From the NCBI GenBank assembly GCA_944322815.1, contig CALUQB010000001.1, forward strand, positions 62,001 through 126,000: DNA of 64,000 nt. Direction: 5' to 3'. Origin of the DNA: an uncultured Bacteroidales bacterium. Its GTDB lineage: Bacteria; Bacteroidota; Bacteroidia; Bacteroidales; UBA932. The translations under genes and the position numbers were made by a program. Shown piece after piece: positions 61,575 to 64,000 of this stretch. The notes beneath the pieces were generated by a model. That model did not search any database. It saw only the letters and a program-made list of their open reading frames with translations, and was not told the DNA's origin. The stretch's first letter is position 1. The number at the start of each line of letters is the position of its first letter.

Positions 61575-62720
61575 TCATTCCGCCACCTGCCGTCTTCTGA
61601 CCGTTTCCGCGAAACGATTGATGAAATCAATGTAGCCACGTATTGCCCCTTCGATTTCGGAGACCAGTATGTACTCGTCCTTCTTGTGCGACCTTCCGGA
61701 TTCTCCGGGGCCCATCTTGACGGCGTCGCATCCTATTCTTATCCAGTCGGATGTGGTAGGGGAGGAGTATGTCTCTATGCCGGATTCCGCCAGGCATTCC
61801 TTCAGCGGGGAGTCTCCGAATGTGGCTGAAGACTTGTTTCTGAGATTCCTTGCAGTCAGCCTGCTCCTGCATACGGCCTGGAGCATTTCAAGTATCTCGC
61901 TGTTATCGTACATTTCCGTTGGCCTGATGTCCACCACGAAACGGCACCTGTCCGGTATGACATTGTGTGCCGTGCCTGCTTCTATCTGTGTGACGGAAAG
62001 CCTGACCTTGCCCGTTTCCGGGGAGATCCGGGTGAATTCGAAGTCCCTCAGCCGGTCTATGTCATCCAGTGCGATATAAAGGGCATTGACTCCCTCTCCG
62101 CGTGCGGCATGCCCGCTGACACCTTCCGCTTCCGCGTCAATTACGAGCAGTCCGCGCTCCGATGTGGCGGCTTTCATTCCGGTCGGTTCGCCGACAATGG
62201 CCCAGTCAGGTCTTCCAGCCTTCCCGAAGCCTGGAATCTCATTGTAGTGTTCCCATATCCAGGTCATCCCGTCAGGACCGGACCGTTCTTCTTCACTGCT
62301 CAGAACAAGCACAATGTTGAATGGAAGCTCTTCCTCCATGAAATGTCCGAATGCGGCGCACATTGACACCACTGACCCTCCATCGTCGTTGCTGCCGAGT
62401 CCGCATACGATTTCATTTTCCGCATGTCCGAGGACTTTTTCCGCGCAGGCATAATCGGGGCGGTACGGGTCGAATGAATATTCGCTGTTGGGAGGGACCG
62501 TGTCCATGTGGGCACACAGCATCAGCGTCTTTTTCTCGGGGTCGAAGCCCTGCCCTGCTGCCACAATGTTGTTCTTTATCATGTGGTGCATGATGCCGCG
62601 GCTTTCAAGCACTTCGGATATGTAGCGGCAGACTTTCCCTTCATCAAAGGATACTGACGGTATCGCCACCATCCCCTTCAGCATGCTGACGGCATCGCTT
62701 ATGGTCTTTTCCATATCCAT
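61575..62720 (-). CDS. argE: Acetylornithine/succinylornithine deacylase (M20, ArgE-like)
   Basis: 381 residues. M20 metallopeptidase motifs: CAHMDTVP (metal), GLGSNDDGGS (bridging Asp), SSEEERSG (catalytic Glu) and VGEPTGM, with a dimerisation domain (GVSGHAARGEGVNAL). In an arginine operon this is the enzyme that frees ornithine or citrulline from its acyl form. Relatives include DapE and general M20 peptidases, but the neighbours favour ArgE. An in-frame ATG at 62714 is an alternative start. Confidence 0.93.
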   Translation of the reverse strand: MDMEKTISDAVSMLKGMVAIPSVSFDEGKVCRYISEVLESRGIMHHMIKNNIVAAGQGFDPEKKTLMLCAHMDTVPPNSEYSFDPYRPDYACAEKVLGHAENEIVCGLGSNDDGGSVVSMCAAFGHFMEEELPFNIVLVLSSEEERSGPDGMTWIWEHYNEIPGFGKAGRPDWAIVGEPTGMKAATSERGLLVIDAEAEGVSGHAARGEGVNALYIALDDIDRLRDFEFTRISPETGKVRLSVTQIEAGTAHNVIPDRCRFVVDIRPTEMYDNSEILEMLQAVCRSRLTARNLRNKSSATFGDSPLKECLAESGIETYSSPTTSDWIRIGCDAVKMGPGESGRSHKKDEYILVSEIEGAIRGYIDFINRFAETVRRRQVAE

Positions 62721-62728
62721 TCCCGGTG

Positions 62729-63526
62729 TCAGCTGTGGCAGACTGTCTGCCTGTCGTTCAGTATGTTCCCGGAATTCTTGATGACCACTTCCGCCACACC
62801 GTCCTTTATGGCCTTGAATGCGTTTTCCAGTTTCGGAAGCATTCCGTCTGCCACTGTCCCGTCTTCCTTCAGTTTCCGGAAGATGTCAGGGGTGATCTCA
62901 GGTATCAGGCTGCTGTCATCGTTCCTGTCGGCCAGCACCCCGTCTTTCTCGAAGCAGTATATAAGGCTGGTGACGGCCTTGGAAGCAAGGCTCACCGCTA
63001 TGCTTGAAGCCACGGTGTCCGCATTGGTATTCAGCAATTCCCCGTCACGGCTGCATGTTATGGCGCAGAACACCGGTACAAGCCCCATGTCCAGCAGGCT
63101 TGTGATGAAGCCGCTGTCTATGTCTGACGGATCCAGGTCTCCCACGAAACCATAGTCTACCGTCTCGCCGCTTGAGGCTAACCTGACAGGAGGCCTTTTC
63201 GTGGCTTTGATCACGGCTCCGTCCGCTCCGGACAGACCGATGGCATTGCATCCGTTTTTCTGCAGGAGGGCCACAATGCTCTTGTTGCACCAGCCTGCAT
63301 AGACCATGGTCACTATGCGGAGCGTCGCGGCATCTGTCACCCTTCTGCCTTCTATCATTACGGGAGACTGTCCGAGTTCTTTCTGCATGGCGCTTGCTAT
63401 TGCCCCGCCGCCATGTATCAGGACCTTGCGTCCCGGGATGACTGAGAACTCCTCTGCGAATTTTTCAAGGCGCGCACGGTCATCCACGACGTTGCCGCCG
63501 ATTTTGAATACCTTTATCTTTTCCAT
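62729..63526 (-). CDS. argB: Acetylglutamate kinase
   Basis: 265 residues from the ATG at 63526 (MEKIKVFKIGGNV); a longer version would begin with weak start codons. The amino-acid kinase motifs are FKIGGNVVDD, IHGGGAIAS, GLSGADGAV and NTNADTVASSIAV. It phosphorylates N-acetylglutamate (or the succinyl form in some Bacteroidota). It ends 8 bases before argE. Confidence 0.95.
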   Translation of the reverse strand: MEKIKVFKIGGNVVDDRARLEKFAEEFSVIPGRKVLIHGGGAIASAMQKELGQSPVMIEGRRVTDAATLRIVTMVYAGWCNKSIVALLQKNGCNAIGLSGADGAVIKATKRPPVRLASSGETVDYGFVGDLDPSDIDSGFITSLLDMGLVPVFCAITCSRDGELLNTNADTVASSIAVSLASKAVTSLIYCFEKDGVLADRNDDSSLIPEITPDIFRKLKEDGTVADGMLPKLENAFKAIKDGVAEVVIKNSGNILNDRQTVCHS

Positions 63527-63564
63527 TCCAGAATTTCCTTTACTCACTGATGCCGGCCACTGCG

Positions 63565-64000
63565 TTACAGTGACAGGAGTATCTCCTTAATGACGGTCTG
63601 GGCGGACACGACCCTGTTCGCAGCCTCCGGTATGACTATGGATTGAGGACTCTCTATGACCTCGTCAGTCACTATCATGTTCCTTCTGACAGGCAGGCAA
63701 TGCATGAAATATGCGTTGTCAGTCAAGGCCATCTTCCGGCTGTCCACCGTCCAGTTCCTGTCCATGTTCAGGACTTTTCCGTAGTTTTCACCGCTGTAGG
63801 CAGCCCAGTTCTTCGCATAAATGAAATCCGCACCCTCGAAAGCCTTGTCCTGGTCGTATTCTATACGGGCATTGCCGGTAAATGCCGGATCCAGTTCATA
63901 CCCGTGCGGATGAGTGATCACGAAGTCGCAGTCCATCAGGTTCATGCCTTCGGCAAATGAGTTCGGTACCGCCTGCGGCAATGCCTTCGGATGCGGCGCC
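63565..64000 (-). CDS. N-acetyl/succinylornithine carbamoyltransferase (partial)
   Basis: The frame is open to the right edge, so only about the last 144 residues are visible. The stretch APHPKALPQAVPNSFAE followed by THPHGYELDP and the MHCLPVRRN motif mark the acylornithine carbamoyltransferase branch (ArgF') rather than ordinary OTCase. The residue near 90 that separates acetyl- from succinylornithine users lies outside the window. It is the first visible gene of the arginine run, with argB 38 bases downstream. Confidence 0.93.
   Translation of the reverse strand, partial: APHPKALPQAVPNSFAEGMNLMDCDFVITHPHGYELDPAFTGNARIEYDQDKAFEGADFIYAKNWAAYSGENYGKVLNMDRNWTVDSRKMALTDNAYFMHCLPVRRNMIVTDEVIESPQSIVIPEAANRVVSAQTVIKEILLSL

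Noticed and set aside
1-64000. tRNA, rRNA, CRISPR array, insertion sequence or integrase
   Set aside because: Gaps are short and filled by promoters, terminators or hairpins; no spaced repeat array, transposase or cloverleaf was seen by reading. A tRNA or Infernal scan would settle small RNAs.

Overview
The window looks like chromosomal DNA of a Bacteroidales bacterium with roughly even base composition. The signs are a SusC/SusD pair with an ECF sigma factor and FecR, many lipoproteins, the TAnnTTTG -7 promoter element of Bacteroidota upstream of several genes, a RnfBCDGEA cluster led by an RseC-like gene, the Bacteroidota-type glycogen gene set, and an arginine operon with an acetyl/succinylornithine carbamoyltransferase. 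Family or genus cannot be fixed from sequence alone. No rRNA, tRNA, CRISPR array, insertion sequence or phage gene was recognised, and no gap without a gene exceeds 300 bases.

Layout. 1-3.5 kb (+): tail of an unknown exported protein, a beta-propeller-like lipoprotein and a secreted calcineurin-type phosphoesterase, with a 19-bp inverted repeat ending just before the phosphoesterase start. 3.6-8.8 kb: a sigma-54-type response regulator lacking the DNA-binding domain, overlapping tail to tail with a very large NtrY-like histidine kinase that follows rlmH. 9-14.4 kb: housekeeping genes (DUF4783, der, a Cys-rich small membrane protein, prs, engB, xseA, xseB). 14.5-25.4 kb (+): glycogen metabolism: branching enzyme, debranching enzyme, GT4 glycosyltransferase, GH57 enzyme with a Lys/Ala-rich tail, and one 1412-residue protein joining a glycogen synthase to an alpha-glucan phosphorylase. 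25.4-32.7 kb (+): ribF, two M23 peptidases, a MerR-like regulator, a NIF3 protein, a zinc-ribbon coiled-coil protein, dnaB and a DUF3108 protein. 32.7-38.6 kb (+): rseC-like gene and the complete Rnf ion pump. 38.7-39.2 kb (-): a small outer-membrane beta-barrel.

39.3-59.7 kb (-) is the accessory region: a glycan-utilisation locus. An ECF sigma factor with a near-ideal promoter is followed by a possible small ORF, an exported protein with an apparent frameshift, a PH-like membrane protein, FecR, and then a tightly packed run of SusC, SusD, EEP hydrolase, lipoprotein, EEP hydrolase, lipoprotein, two GH89 alpha-N-acetylglucosaminidases, glycerate kinase, a GntP-type permease and a Ser-type sulfatase. 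Spacing in the run from FecR to the sulfatase (about 18 kb) suggests one transcription unit. The content points to a sulfated, alpha-GlcNAc-capped host glycan, possibly carrying a phosphodiester or releasing glycerate; the substrate is inferred only. The SusC gene has a nine-G tract in its coding sequence.

59.8-64 kb (-) holds arginine biosynthesis (argF-like gene cut by the window edge, argB, argE-like, argH) with methylglyoxal synthase between argE and argH.

The most interesting items are the GH89/EEP/glycerate locus with its unusual control block, the response regulator without a DNA-binding domain, the synthase-phosphorylase fusion, and several small structured or repeated non-coding elements.
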